Assembly (NCBI RefSeq): GCF_009184545.1
Contig: NZ_QJOW01000001.1
Location: 124,001 to 188,000 of the forward strand
Source of the DNA: Halosegnis rubeus
GTDB lineage: Archaea > Halobacteriota > Halobacteria > Halobacteriales > Haloarculaceae
Reading direction: 5' to 3'
DNA length: 64,000 nucleotides
Shown: positions 8,195 to 16,770 of the stretch, in pieces
Layout: every line of letters starts with the position of its first letter
Numbering within the stretch: the stretch's first letter is position 1
Made by a program: the position numbers and the translations under genes
The notes under the pieces: generated by a model
The model's database searches: none
What the model was told of the DNA's origin: nothing
The model's input: the letters and a program-made list of their open reading frames with translations, nothing else

Positions 8195-8710
8195 ATGAGC
8201 GACGACACCACAGACATCGAGACCGCAGACGTGGAGGTGGACGGCGAGTCGACGCGGTACGTCGTCACCCACGCCGAGGACGACTCCGCCGTGCTCCGCG
8301 ATATCGACTCCGGTCAGGTCCACACGCTCGCCGACAATCCCGGTGTCGAGGCCGGCGACGTACTCGACGCGACGCTCGCCCCCGAGCCGCCGCTCGAAAT
8401 CGCCGACCGCATCGTCGAGGTCGATTCGCGCCGCCACGTCCGCCGCCACGAGAGCGAGGAGCCGCCGACCGCCCACGAACGGGACCTCGCTACGGACCAG
8501 GCGGTCGGTGAACTCACCCGGCACGAACGCGCTGGCATGGGTGAAATTCACGTCATCACCGTCCCCGCCGAGGACACGAGCGAAGCCGTCCAAGACGTGC
8601 TCGAGGACGAGGGCACGCTCGAACGCGCCGGGAGAATGGAAAACGTCGTCCGCGTCGAGGTTCGCTCCGACGAGGAGACCGGCACCATCAGCGTCCGGTA
8701 TCTGCCCTGA
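8195..8710 (+). CDS. DUF5812 family protein
   Basis: A 171-residue acidic cytoplasmic protein. The segment YVVTHAEDDSAVLRDIDSGQ followed by VHTLADNPGVEAGDVL is typical of the haloarchaeal DUF5812 family, and the C-terminal half (EIHVITVPAEDTSEAVQDVL) looks like a second alpha/beta domain. No enzymatic motif is visible and the family has no assigned role. Its last 23 bp overlap the 3' end of the convergent MOSC gene, so the two genes share coding DNA on opposite strands. Confidence 0.8.
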   Translation: MSDDTTDIETADVEVDGESTRYVVTHAEDDSAVLRDIDSGQVHTLADNPGVEAGDVLDATLAPEPPLEIADRIVEVDSRRHVRRHESEEPPTAHERDLATDQAVGELTRHERAGMGEIHVITVPAEDTSEAVQDVLEDEGTLERAGRMENVVRVEVRSDEETGTISVRYLP

Positions 8711-9494
8711 CCGTCTCGCCGATTTCGAGTTTTTCACCTACCGATAGCGTCGCCCCCACGGTTTCGCGTGGGACGCGCGTGTTCACCATCAGCCGGAAGT
8801 AGTGGTCGTACCAGTCCTCGTTTGCCCACTCGGGGAGGGTCGCCTTTCGCTCGCTGACGAATCGCTCGCGAAACCCGGACGTCTCCGCGCCGGTGTCGGG
8901 GTCACGCGTCGGCACGACGCACCGCTGGCAGGGATTGCGTCCCTCGAAGCTCGTCCCGCCGATGGTAAACGCGACCGCCGACTCGCGGTCGGCGTACAAT
9001 CTGTCCTCCCAGAACGGCTCGACGCCGCCGACGATGAGATTCGGCCGGAGCCGTCGCCGGAGTTCCGTGGCGTCGATGTCGTCGTACCAGCTCGCCACGG
9101 TCTCCAGCGTTCCACGGGAGATGAGCGTCGGCCCGGCCGCGTGGGTGTCGTCCGGAAACCCACCGGACGGGTCGCGGTCGATGGTCACCGCGTAGCCGAA
9201 GTGGTCGCTAAGATAGTTGCTCGCGGCCGCGCGCTCCTCGGGAAGCTGGAACGCTTCACGCTCTCCTTCGCGGGGACCGACGGTCCATGCGCCGGTGTCG
9301 GGGTCGAAGCTGCTCGCGAGCCGGTGGACCGCCCGTTCGCGCTTCCCGTTGACGTATTCGCCGTCCCCGTCGCGGATGGCGTACTCGCGGTCGAACTCCA
9401 AGCCGCCCGCCTCGCGGACGGTCGTCTGGTCTGGCTCGATACCGTCAAGCGACTTGACCGGGTAGACGTGGATCGATTCGAGTGTCGCTGTCAT
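8688..9494 (-). CDS. MOSC domain-containing protein
   Basis: A 268-residue protein with the MOSC N-terminal beta-barrel domain (ESIHVYPVKSLDGIEPDQ, residues 5-22) followed by the MOSC domain, which carries the conserved cysteine in NPCQRCVVPTRDPDTG. MOSC proteins bind molybdenum cofactor and include mARC-type reductases and cofactor sulfurases. The substrate here is unknown. An ATG seven codons upstream is possible. It is divergent from secF with a 79-bp gap. Confidence 0.9.
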   Translation of the reverse strand: MTATLESIHVYPVKSLDGIEPDQTTVREAGGLEFDREYAIRDGDGEYVNGKRERAVHRLASSFDPDTGAWTVGPREGEREAFQLPEERAAASNYLSDHFGYAVTIDRDPSGGFPDDTHAAGPTLISRGTLETVASWYDDIDATELRRRLRPNLIVGGVEPFWEDRLYADRESAVAFTIGGTSFEGRNPCQRCVVPTRDPDTGAETSGFRERFVSERKATLPEWANEDWYDHYFRLMVNTRVPRETVGATLSVGEKLEIGETVRADTGR

Positions 9495-9573
9495 TGGCTG
9501 CTCTGTGGCACCCACCGGCTTGTACCCTCTGCTGTTTGAGAAGGCTTATCGGGTGTCTCACACGAGTGCCCGT

Positions 9574-10434
9574 ATGGTAGAGTTCGAGATACCGGATGTT
9601 GATTACACCCGGTACTCAAACCGTCAGCTCGTCGCGATCCCCCTCGCGATACTCGGGCTGGCGCTCGTCATCCTGCTCGGCAACTTCCTCATCACGGGAA
9701 CGTCACCGGTCTCGCTCGGCATGGCCTTCACCGGCGGGACAGAGCTTCGCATCCAGACAGCCGACACCCAACCACAGATCGAGCGCACCTTCGACGCCGA
9801 CGTCGAGTCGATTGCGCCGATCCGCTCGGAGGAAAACGAGTACATCGTCACCTTCCCGCCGAGCGACGCGGACCCCCAACAGCAGGCGCAAGCCGCCGGC
9901 TACGAAGTGATATCGAGTCAGGAACGGGCCGCCTCCTTCGGCGCTGATACCCAACGGCAGGCGTTCCTCGGAATCGGCGCCGCCTTCCTCGGGATGGCGC
10001 TGCTGGTCTTCGGACTGTTCCGCACGTTCATCCCCTCGATTGCCGTCGTCGCGTCAGCCTTCTCCGATATCGTCATCCCGGTCGCGCTGATGAGCATCTT
10101 CGACATCCCGCTCACGCTCGGGACCGTCGCCGCTCTCCTGATGCTCATCGGGTACTCCGTGGACTCGGATCTCCTGTTGAACAACCACATCCTCCGGCGG
10201 CGCGGTGACTTCTACGAGTCGACCTACCGGGCGATGCGGACCGGTGTCACGATGACGCTCACCTCCATCGCTGCGATGACCGCGATGACGATTGCGGCGA
10301 GTCTCCTCGCGATCGACCTGCTACCCTCGGTGGGTATCATCCTCGTGTTCGGGCTCGTCGCCGACCTGATGAACACCTATCTGCTCAACGTGAGTCTCCT
10401 CCGTTACTACAAGTACGAGGCGGTCGCACAATGA
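9574..10434 (+). CDS. secF: protein translocase subunit SecF
   Basis: A 286-residue membrane protein that with SecD forms the archaeal SecDF accessory complex of the Sec translocon. It has one N-terminal membrane helix (about residues 23-42), an external P1 domain (MAFTGGTELRIQTAD onward) and about five further helices beginning FLGIGAAFLGMALLVFG, with the conserved SVDSDLLLNNHILRRRGDFY loop. The start at 9574 skips residues that read through the shared promoter with the MOSC gene. The stop overlaps the secD start as ATGA. The F-then-D order is usual in haloarchaea. Confidence 0.95.
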   Translation: MVEFEIPDVDYTRYSNRQLVAIPLAILGLALVILLGNFLITGTSPVSLGMAFTGGTELRIQTADTQPQIERTFDADVESIAPIRSEENEYIVTFPPSDADPQQQAQAAGYEVISSQERAASFGADTQRQAFLGIGAAFLGMALLVFGLFRTFIPSIAVVASAFSDIVIPVALMSIFDIPLTLGTVAALLMLIGYSVDSDLLLNNHILRRRGDFYESTYRAMRTGVTMTLTSIAAMTAMTIAASLLAIDLLPSVGIILVFGLVADLMNTYLLNVSLLRYYKYEAVAQ

Positions 10435-11963
10435 TTCGGAAAAACTGGCGGCTCATCCTGCTGGTCGTGCTCGTGCTCGGTGGCTCGCTTGCCCTGTTCG
10501 GTCCCCTCGGAGCCGGTGGCGGCGAAGGACCGACGAATCTCCAGTACGGGCTCGAACTCTCCGGCGGAGCCAGCGTCCGCGCCCCCCTCGTCGGGATGAC
10601 CGCCGACCCGGTCGACCTAGAGGGGACCTCCGGGCAGGACCTCGAACGCAACATCGCCGAAGAGCTCGGGCTTTCGCCGCCGACTATCGAAGTGCGGCAT
10701 CCCGATTCGGATGAGGCGACCACCGAGGGCACCGTCGAGGTGTACAACGAGTCGGTCACGCAAGCCGAGTTCGCGGCCGCGCTCCAAGCGGTCGGACTCG
10801 ACGCCGACGAGTCGGTCATCGAAGCCGGACTCACCCGGGCGACGTACGACACGGCAGAGCGCGTCCTCGACAGCAAGATTAACGCCGGCGGGCTGACCGG
10901 CGGCGACGCCAGCGTCACCACCGGCGCGAACCAGACGTATCTGACCGTCGAGGTGCCGAACGCAAACCGCTCGCAGGTGCTCGAACTCGTCGGTGACCCC
11001 GGGCGCGTCCAGATCGTCGGGCTTCACCCCGCAGAGGGAGGTTACGAGCGTGTCCCGCTGTTCGATCAGGAGACGCTCAACGTCAACGGCGTCAGCCAGA
11101 ACCAACGGACCGGTCAGTGGGGCGTCGACGTGTCCGTCGCGACCCGTGAGGCAGCCCAGCGGTTCTCGACCATCATGCAGGAAGAAGGGTACACGGACAA
11201 TCAGGGCCAGTGTAACTACGAGATCGGCTCCGGCCCGGACGGTGACAACGCCTACTGTCTATTGACCGTCCGCAACGGAGAGGTCGTGGACGCAGTCAGT
11301 ATGGGCGACCTCGCCACTACTATCGAGAGCGGTGACTTCGTCGAGGATCCGCGCTACTTCATCAGCTCGAACTCACAGGAAGACGCCCGCGAACTCGAAA
11401 TCAATCTCCGTGCCGGCGCGCTCCCGAGTGCCCTCGACGTGGAGAGCGGGACGAACTACTTCCTCCAGCCGTCGCTCGCACAGGACTTCAAGTTCCTCTC
11501 GCTGGTGACCGGTGTCATCGCCGTGCTCGCGGTGTCGCTCACCGTGTTCATCCGCTACCGCGAGCCGGGCGTCGCCCTCCCGATGATCCTGACCGCCGGT
11601 GCCGAGGTGTATCTGCTCCTCGGCTTCGCGTCGCTCATCGGACTCGCGCTTGACTTATCCCACATCGCGGGCTTCATCGCCGTCATCGGAACGGGGGTGG
11701 ACGACCTCATCATCATCGCCGACGAGATTCTCCAGGGCGAGCGCGTCTCCACCGGCCGGGTGTTCGAGTCCCGGTTCCGGAAGGCGTTTTGGGTCATCGG
11801 TGCCGCAGCCGCGACCACCATCATCGCGATGAGTCCCCTCGCCGTGCTCTCGTTGGGTGACCTCCAAGGGTTCGCCATCGTCACCATCGTCGGTGTCCTG
11901 CTCGGCGTGCTCGTCACCCGGCCGGCGTACGGGAACATCCTCCGGAACGTCGTCCTCGATTAG
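10431..11963 (+). CDS. secD: protein translocase subunit SecD
   Basis: A 510-residue partner of SecF. An N-terminal membrane helix (LILLVVLVLGGSLALFG) is followed by the P1 region (NLQYGLELSGGASVRAPLVG) and a long external domain to about residue 350. The C-terminal membrane bundle includes ALDLSHIAGFIAVIGTGVDD, the SecD signature helix. The start overlaps secF by 4 bp, so the genes are co-translated. The 3' end is followed by REP-like palindromes and the convergent RNase HII gene. Confidence 0.95.
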   Translation: MIRKNWRLILLVVLVLGGSLALFGPLGAGGGEGPTNLQYGLELSGGASVRAPLVGMTADPVDLEGTSGQDLERNIAEELGLSPPTIEVRHPDSDEATTEGTVEVYNESVTQAEFAAALQAVGLDADESVIEAGLTRATYDTAERVLDSKINAGGLTGGDASVTTGANQTYLTVEVPNANRSQVLELVGDPGRVQIVGLHPAEGGYERVPLFDQETLNVNGVSQNQRTGQWGVDVSVATREAAQRFSTIMQEEGYTDNQGQCNYEIGSGPDGDNAYCLLTVRNGEVVDAVSMGDLATTIESGDFVEDPRYFISSNSQEDARELEINLRAGALPSALDVESGTNYFLQPSLAQDFKFLSLVTGVIAVLAVSLTVFIRYREPGVALPMILTAGAEVYLLLGFASLIGLALDLSHIAGFIAVIGTGVDDLIIIADEILQGERVSTGRVFESRFRKAFWVIGAAAATTIIAMSPLAVLSLGDLQGFAIVTIVGVLLGVLVTRPAYGNILRNVVLD

Positions 11964-11972
11964 GGATTAGGC

Positions 11973-12034
11973 TCCGCCGTGCGTTCGCGGTCGACGGACC
12001 CCTCCGGCCCCGCCGTGCGTTCGCGGTCGGCGGA
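11973..12034. repeat. two REP-like palindromes between secD and rnhB
   Basis: Two tandem imperfect palindromes, 11973-11998 (arms TCCGCCG and CGACGGA, one mismatch) and 12009-12034 (arms CCCGCCG and CGGCGGA), both with the core GTGCGTTCGCGGT. They fill the 74-bp gap between two convergent stop codons, a position where they could act as a bidirectional transcription end or an RNA stability hairpin. Confidence 0.6.
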
Positions 12035-12037
12035 CCT

Positions 12038-12667
12038 TCAGAAATAGTCGAGCGCTGACTGTTCTGCCGCCGCCAACACGTCCTCGCTCGTTTTCCACGA
12101 CGCTCTCGCACAGTCCGGCAGCTCGCCGTGCTCGGACACGTACTCACGGAGAAACTCGCGTGTCGCTGAATCCGAGGGATAGCCGCTCCCCACCGCACCG
12201 TACGTCTCGGCTAACGACGCGACGTGGTCGTCACGGGCCACTTTCGCGATGATTGAGCCGGCGGCGACAAGCGAATTATCCTCATCGGCACGGTGGCGCG
12301 CGTCTACCTCGACAGCGCGCTCACAGCTGTCGGCGACCCGGCGTGCAAACCGCGATTCGGAGGTGTCGCCCGCGTCACACAGGCCCGTGTCCCCGTCCCT
12401 CGCGCCGGCGTTGATGGCCTCGGCGTGGGCGCGGACGGTCAGCGTGTTCATATCCTCCTCGCCGTCGATGCTAGCCACCGGAATCTCGGCGACTCCCACG
12501 TCGCAGGCGTCACGAATCGCGGTGTCGAGCGCCTCACGACGCGTGGGTGACAGCCGCTTCGAGTCGGCCACGCCGTCGGGCAGGTCCTCTCGATTGCCGC
12601 GCACACAGGCCGCGAACATCGACCCGAGCACCGGTCCCTTCCCTGCCTCGTCGACGCCGAAGTGCAT
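12038..12667 (-). CDS. rnhB: ribonuclease HII
   Basis: A 209-residue enzyme that cuts the RNA strand of RNA-DNA hybrids and single ribonucleotides in DNA. The start MHFGVDEAGKGPVLGSM carries the first two catalytic acids (Asp6, Glu7) and the GKG loop. Further conserved segments are DSKRLSPTRREALD, VEVDARH (third acid) and NSLVAAGSIIAKVARD. The frame is open far upstream, but those residues translate the tandem palindromic repeats and cannot be genuine. It converges with secD. Confidence 0.93.
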   Translation of the reverse strand: MHFGVDEAGKGPVLGSMFAACVRGNREDLPDGVADSKRLSPTRREALDTAIRDACDVGVAEIPVASIDGEEDMNTLTVRAHAEAINAGARDGDTGLCDAGDTSESRFARRVADSCERAVEVDARHRADEDNSLVAAGSIIAKVARDDHVASLAETYGAVGSGYPSDSATREFLREYVSEHGELPDCARASWKTSEDVLAAAEQSALDYF

Positions 12668-12733
12668 GGCTGGTCGTTGCGTGCAGGTGAAAAAAGGCTC
12701 GCGGTGGGCTACGACTCGCGGTGACTGTTCTGG

Positions 12734-12834
12734 CTCGCCGTGCGTTCGCTGGCCGGCGAGACCTGTTAGTCTCCGCCGTGCGTTCGCAGTCGGCGGAACT
12801 GTCAGTCTCCGCCGTGCGTTCGCTGGTCGGCGAG
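12734..12834. repeat. tandem array of REP-like palindromes (3 units)
   Basis: Three units at 12734-12760 (arms CTCGCCG/CGGCGAG), 12772-12797 (TCCGCCG/CGGCGGA) and 12808-12834 (TCCGCCG/CGGCGAG). They are repeated every 36-38 bp with the spacer CTGTYAGTC, and a partial fourth begins at about 12845. The array lies upstream of rnhB, just after the small acidic gene. Arm changes are matched on both sides in two of the three units. Confidence 0.65.
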
Positions 12835-12839
12835 ACCTG

Positions 12840-13025
12840 TCAGTCTCCGCTTGGGGTCGGTGCGACCGGTTCCGTCTCGGCGTCAGGCTCCGGTTCGTGC
12901 TCGGCTCCATCCCCGACCGGCTCGGCCGCAGGGCGTTCCTCGGGTGGCTCCTCGCCCTCTTCTTCGTGCTCGCCGGTCAGTTCGCGCATCCGCTCCAGGT
13001 CGCCGATTGGTTGTCGGTGGCACAT
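12840..13025 (-). CDS. small acidic protein, unknown function
   Basis: A 61-residue protein starting MCHRQPIGDLERMRELTGEH, followed by a Glu/Pro-rich tail (EEEGEEPPEERPAAEPVG). A GTG four codons upstream is an alternative start. The N-terminal part has the look of a short structured helix and the remainder is probably disordered. It sits between pus10 and rnhB on the same strand, and its stop abuts the palindromic array. Family unknown; the biased, strongly acidic composition supports translation in a haloarchaeon. Confidence 0.5.
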   Translation of the reverse strand: MCHRQPIGDLERMRELTGEHEEEGEEPPEERPAAEPVGDGAEHEPEPDAETEPVAPTPSGD

Positions 13026-13083
13026 AGCTTGCGACACCAGAATCTAGTATGTGAGTGAGTCACATAAATTCCGTCCCGAACGG

Positions 13084-14370
13084 CTACTCGTCGCGGAAGT
13101 AGTCAGGGTGTTCGAACGGTTCGTCCTCGCCCTCGACTGAGAGCACGTCGAGTGCCGTGACGGTCGCTGCGGTGTCGAGCAAGCCCGCCAGCGACGGCTC
13201 CGTCCGCCCCTCGTCACTGGAGATGAGTTCCTTGATGTACAGCCCGCCGGCACCGTGTACGTCGATGGTCGCGTGGGTGTCGTCGACGAGTTCGCCGTCG
13301 ATTTCGTACACCTCGCGCTCGCGCACGAGGTCGGCTCGCCGGTGGTCGACCCGGTGGGGCGTTCGCTGTTCGACGGTCGCACCCTCTAGGGTTTCGAGTG
13401 CGTCTGCCAGCGCGGCCTCGTCAACGGACGCATCGAACTCGACCTCCGCGCGGTAGGTCTTCGAGGCGTCGTGCTCTTTCACGCGAGCGGTCATCTCGTG
13501 GGTCGCGAACCGGAGGTCGTCGACTTTCACCGCGTCGCTGGCTTTGTTGATTTCGTCCTCGATAGTCGCGAGGTCCACGTCGCGCCGGTGGGGGTGTTTC
13601 ACCTCCAGCACGAACGGGCGACCGTCACCGAGCATCAGCGCGTCCACGTCCTCGCGTCCGGCACCGTGAAAGACGCCTTCGTCGCCGCGCAGCGCCGTGA
13701 CGAGCGGCGGGGCGACCTCCTGTTCGACGCTCGTGTGATACCGGTAGCCCGTGCCGTTACACTCCGGACAGGCGCGTCCGCCGTGGAGCTGTCCGGACTC
13801 CCCGCAGTTCGAGCAGGGCCACTCCGTCTGGGGCACGTCCCGTTCGACCTTCCGGTAGCGCCCGTAGACGGCGACGGAGTTGATTGTCACGTCGATCTCG
13901 TCGGTGTCGAGGTCGATGAGCAGTTGCACGTCCGGCCGCTCGAAACCGACCTCCTTGCCCGTCCGCTGGCCGACGCGCTTCCCTACCTCCCGATTGAACT
14001 CCGATTTCAGCAGTTCGCCCGCCTCGGGGTCGAGCCCAGCGTCCACGCGCAGCAGTTCGCCGTTCTCCTCCACCAGCGGGGGGACGCGTGTCCCCACCTG
14101 ATACGTGAAGAAGTCGATTCCCTCGAGCGCCTCGACGACGCGGTCGGCGCACTCCTCGAACCGGCCACACAGTCCCTCACAGACCCAACACGCCTCGATG
14201 TCGGGCGATTCGTACGGTTCGTCGGCATCGAGCGCGAGCGTCGTTCGCAGCGCCCGGCCGCGCTCGTCGTTGCCGAGCCCGAAGCTCCGGTCGGCGAAGG
14301 GGCGACCGAGACAGGCATCACACACGGGACCTGTGGCCGCCAGTCCTTCGGCGTCGTCGAGAATCGTCAT
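13084..14370 (-). CDS. pus10: tRNA pseudouridine synthase Pus10
   Basis: A 428-residue archaeal enzyme that makes pseudouridine 54 and 55 in the tRNA T-loop. The N-terminal zinc site is visible as CDAC (17-20) and CWVC (61-64), followed by a THUMP-like region. A second zinc ribbon is CSNC (186-189) and CPEC (201-204). The catalytic segment is GREDVDALMLGDGRPF, with the active aspartate at about 241-243. The start at 14370 (MTILDDAEGL) is chosen over far-upstream codons that cross the promoter of the divergent undecaprenyl-diphosphatase. Confidence 0.93.
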   Translation of the reverse strand: MTILDDAEGLAATGPVCDACLGRPFADRSFGLGNDERGRALRTTLALDADEPYESPDIEACWVCEGLCGRFEECADRVVEALEGIDFFTYQVGTRVPPLVEENGELLRVDAGLDPEAGELLKSEFNREVGKRVGQRTGKEVGFERPDVQLLIDLDTDEIDVTINSVAVYGRYRKVERDVPQTEWPCSNCGESGQLHGGRACPECNGTGYRYHTSVEQEVAPPLVTALRGDEGVFHGAGREDVDALMLGDGRPFVLEVKHPHRRDVDLATIEDEINKASDAVKVDDLRFATHEMTARVKEHDASKTYRAEVEFDASVDEAALADALETLEGATVEQRTPHRVDHRRADLVREREVYEIDGELVDDTHATIDVHGAGGLYIKELISSDEGRTEPSLAGLLDTAATVTALDVLSVEGEDEPFEHPDYFRDE

Positions 14371-14458
14371 TACCGTCGTTCGGATGGCTCGCGGGAAGTG
14401 TGTGTCGGCTCGCCCGTCCAATCGCCGGGTTGAAGCCTCCCGCTTTCCGCGTTCGCGT

Positions 14459-15253
14459 ATGTCGGAGTTCCGTATCGCCGTCATCGTGGGTATCCTCCAG
14501 GGTATCTTCGAGTGGCTGCCCATCTCCTCTGAGGGGAACATCGCGCTGTATCTCACCGCCGTCGAGGGTCTCACGCCGGCGGCGGCGACGGATTTCGCCC
14601 TCTTTCTCCACGCCGGGACGGCTGTCTCGGCGGCCGTCTACTACCGTGGCGAGCTCGCCACGCTCGCGCGTCGGCTCCCCGAGTGGCGGGCGACGCGGGA
14701 CCGCGAACTCTCCTTCCTCGCGGTGGCGACCGTCGCCTCGGCGGTTGTCGGACTCGCCGCCTACGCAACCATCGAAGAGCTCTTTTCGGCGCTCACCGGC
14801 GGGGCGTTCATCGTCCTCGTCGGTCTCCTGCTCGTCGCGACGGGCCTGTTCCAGCGGGTCGCGAACGCTCGCCTCGGCTCGCGCACGGAGCCGACGCTGT
14901 TCGACGGCCTGCTCGTCGGTGTCCTGCAGGGACTCGCCATCCTGCCGGGCGTCTCGCGGTCGGGATCGACCGTGTCGGCGCTGCTGTTCCGCGGTTACGA
15001 CCCGGAAGCCTCGTTCCGACTCTCCTTCCTGCTCTCGATTCCGGCCGCCCTCGGTGCCGGCGTGCTCACGCTCGCCGACGGCGTGCCAGAACTGTCGCTG
15101 GTGGCCGGCGTGGTCGCAACGGCCGTCGCGGCCGTCGTCGGCTATCTCACCATCGACGCGCTCTTGCGCGTGGTCTCGCGGGTCGCCTTCTGGGCGGTGT
15201 GTCTCGGGCTGGGCGGACTGGCCATCGTCGGTGGAGTTGCGACGGTGCTGTAG
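14459..15253 (+). CDS. uppP: undecaprenyl-diphosphatase-type phosphatase (UppP/BacA family)
   Basis: A 264-residue polytopic membrane protein. The two family motifs are GIFEWLPISSEGNI (residues 14-27) and LPGVSRSGSTVS, which together form the membrane-embedded active site. In archaea the substrate is presumably dolichyl or other polyprenyl diphosphate released by glycan transfer at the outer face, recycling the lipid carrier for N-glycan or exopolysaccharide synthesis. It is divergent from pus10. The longer frame upstream reads antisense to pus10 and is rejected. Confidence 0.9.
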   Translation: MSEFRIAVIVGILQGIFEWLPISSEGNIALYLTAVEGLTPAAATDFALFLHAGTAVSAAVYYRGELATLARRLPEWRATRDRELSFLAVATVASAVVGLAAYATIEELFSALTGGAFIVLVGLLLVATGLFQRVANARLGSRTEPTLFDGLLVGVLQGLAILPGVSRSGSTVSALLFRGYDPEASFRLSFLLSIPAALGAGVLTLADGVPELSLVAGVVATAVAAVVGYLTIDALLRVVSRVAFWAVCLGLGGLAIVGGVATVL

Positions 15254-15318
15254 CTGACTGGCTCTCCTCGTTGTGACGGACCGTCGGGCGTAAGGCACCT
15301 ACCCCCGAACGGCGTGGT

Positions 15319-15543
15319 ATGCAGGACCCGTTCAAGGAGCTGATGTTCCGCTCCTTCAAAGACGCGATGGACCTCGCCGACGACTACAATCGGTGGGCTG
15401 CGGAGGCGTTCGACGAGCCGCTCGCGGTGCAGGCGAGTGCGATTCCCCAGATGGCGATGATGCTCTACCGGTGTCGACTCCAGGCGCGACTCGGTGACGA
15501 TTCTATCGAGTTCCCCGAAGCCGACGAGCGCATGTTCGATTGA
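15319..15543 (+). CDS. small conserved haloarchaeal protein
   Basis: A 74-residue helical protein starting MQDPFKELMFRSFKDAMDLA, rich in Met and Asp/Glu, with no membrane segment. It lies 40 bp before the sugar nucleotidyltransferase and 65 bp after uppP, in the same direction. No family or function is recognised. Core-like codon use and a tight position in the cluster support it. Confidence 0.65.
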   Translation: MQDPFKELMFRSFKDAMDLADDYNRWAAEAFDEPLAVQASAIPQMAMMLYRCRLQARLGDDSIEFPEADERMFD

Positions 15544-15582
15544 CGGACAAAGCGTTTACCACCCGTCCCGGTAACTGTCGGT

Positions 15583-16770
15583 ATGACAGTTTCGACGGGA
15601 GTCGTCTTGGCGGCCGGCGAGGGGACTCGGCTCCGCCCGCTCACCAGCACACGCCCGAAGCCGATGTTGCCGGTCGCCAATCGTCCGATTCTCGAATACG
15701 TGCTCGACGCGCTCGTCGACGCCGGAATCTCCGATCTCGTCCTCGTCGTCGGCTACAAGCGCGACCGCGTCCAGAACCACGTCGGCTCGACCTACCGCGG
15801 CGTACCCGTCACCTACGTCCATCAGGCAAAGCAGTTGGGCAGCGGACACGCCCTCCTCCAGGCTCGCGAGGCGGTCGACGGTCCGTTCCTCACCGTCAAC
15901 GGCGACCGCGTCATCGACCCCCAGACAGTCGGAGACGCGCTCGATGCCTTCGACGGCACCCCGACGATGGCCGTCCGGGACCACCCGAACGCGAACGAAT
16001 ACCCAAACGGCGCGGTTCGACTTGACGGTGACCGCGTCACAGAGCTCGTCGAACAGCCCGACGGTCCCTATCGGCTCATCAACGCCGGCGTCTACGCCTT
16101 CCCGGCCGGCTGGTTCGACCGGCTCGCGGCGACGAAGCGGCGCGGCGGCGACCTGTATCTCCCCGACGCCATCGTCGAACTCGCCGCCGAACGCGGCGTC
16201 GTCGGCGTCCGTACCGAGGGGTTGTGGGTCGATATCACCTACCCGTGGGACCTGCTCGAAGCGACCCGTCAACTCCTCGGAGCGGGTCTCGTTGACGAGC
16301 AGGCGCACGAATCCGGTGTCTACGTCCACGAGACGGCCCGCGTCCACGAGGACGCGACCCTCCAGGGCCCCGTCGTGGTCGGTCCGGACGCTGAAATCGC
16401 GGCGGGCGTCGTCGTCGGTCCCGACACCGCCGTCGGGCGCAACATCACGGTCGAGGCGAACGCGACGATCGAACGCTCGCTCGTCGGCGCGGACACACGC
16501 GTCGGCTCCGGCGCGACGCTCTGTGACTGTGTCACCGGAATGGCCGGCGAAATCGGTCCCGGCGTGGTCGTCCCCGGCGGCGAGACCGACGTACGAATCG
16601 GCACCGACATCCACGAGCGCGAACGGCTCGGCGCGGTCGTCGGTGACCGGGTGACACTCGCCGGCGGGTCGACGCTTGGGCCCGGAACGCTTCTCGGCGT
16701 CGGCGCGACCGTCGGGGTCGGTGCCATCGCCCGCGACCACGTCGCCGCCGGCGCGGAGGTGGTCCGCTGA
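15583..16770 (+). CDS. bifunctional-type sugar-1-phosphate nucleotidyltransferase with left-handed beta-helix
   Basis: A 395-residue protein. The nucleotidyltransferase domain (residues 1-230) carries the signature GEGTRLRPLTSTRPKPMLPV. The C-terminal part (about 240-395) shows hexapeptide repeats of a left-handed beta-helix (VHEDATLQGPVVVGPDAEIA). Haloarchaeal paralogues include GlmU-like enzymes making UDP-GlcNAc and glucose-1-phosphate thymidylyl/uridylyltransferases. The TGATG overlap with glmS downstream favours the UDP-N-acetylglucosamine pathway. Confidence 0.85.
   Translation: MTVSTGVVLAAGEGTRLRPLTSTRPKPMLPVANRPILEYVLDALVDAGISDLVLVVGYKRDRVQNHVGSTYRGVPVTYVHQAKQLGSGHALLQAREAVDGPFLTVNGDRVIDPQTVGDALDAFDGTPTMAVRDHPNANEYPNGAVRLDGDRVTELVEQPDGPYRLINAGVYAFPAGWFDRLAATKRRGGDLYLPDAIVELAAERGVVGVRTEGLWVDITYPWDLLEATRQLLGAGLVDEQAHESGVYVHETARVHEDATLQGPVVVGPDAEIAAGVVVGPDTAVGRNITVEANATIERSLVGADTRVGSGATLCDCVTGMAGEIGPGVVVPGGETDVRIGTDIHERERLGAVVGDRVTLAGGSTLGPGTLLGVGATVGVGAIARDHVAAGAEVVR

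Noticed and set aside
12734-12834. Regularly spaced repeats that could suggest a CRISPR array
   Set aside because: Spacers are nearly identical rather than unique and the repeats vary as matched palindromes; there are no cas genes in the window.
12668-12910. N-terminal extension of RNase HII
   Set aside because: The extra residues translate the tandem palindromic repeats; the family starts at MHFGVDEAGKG.
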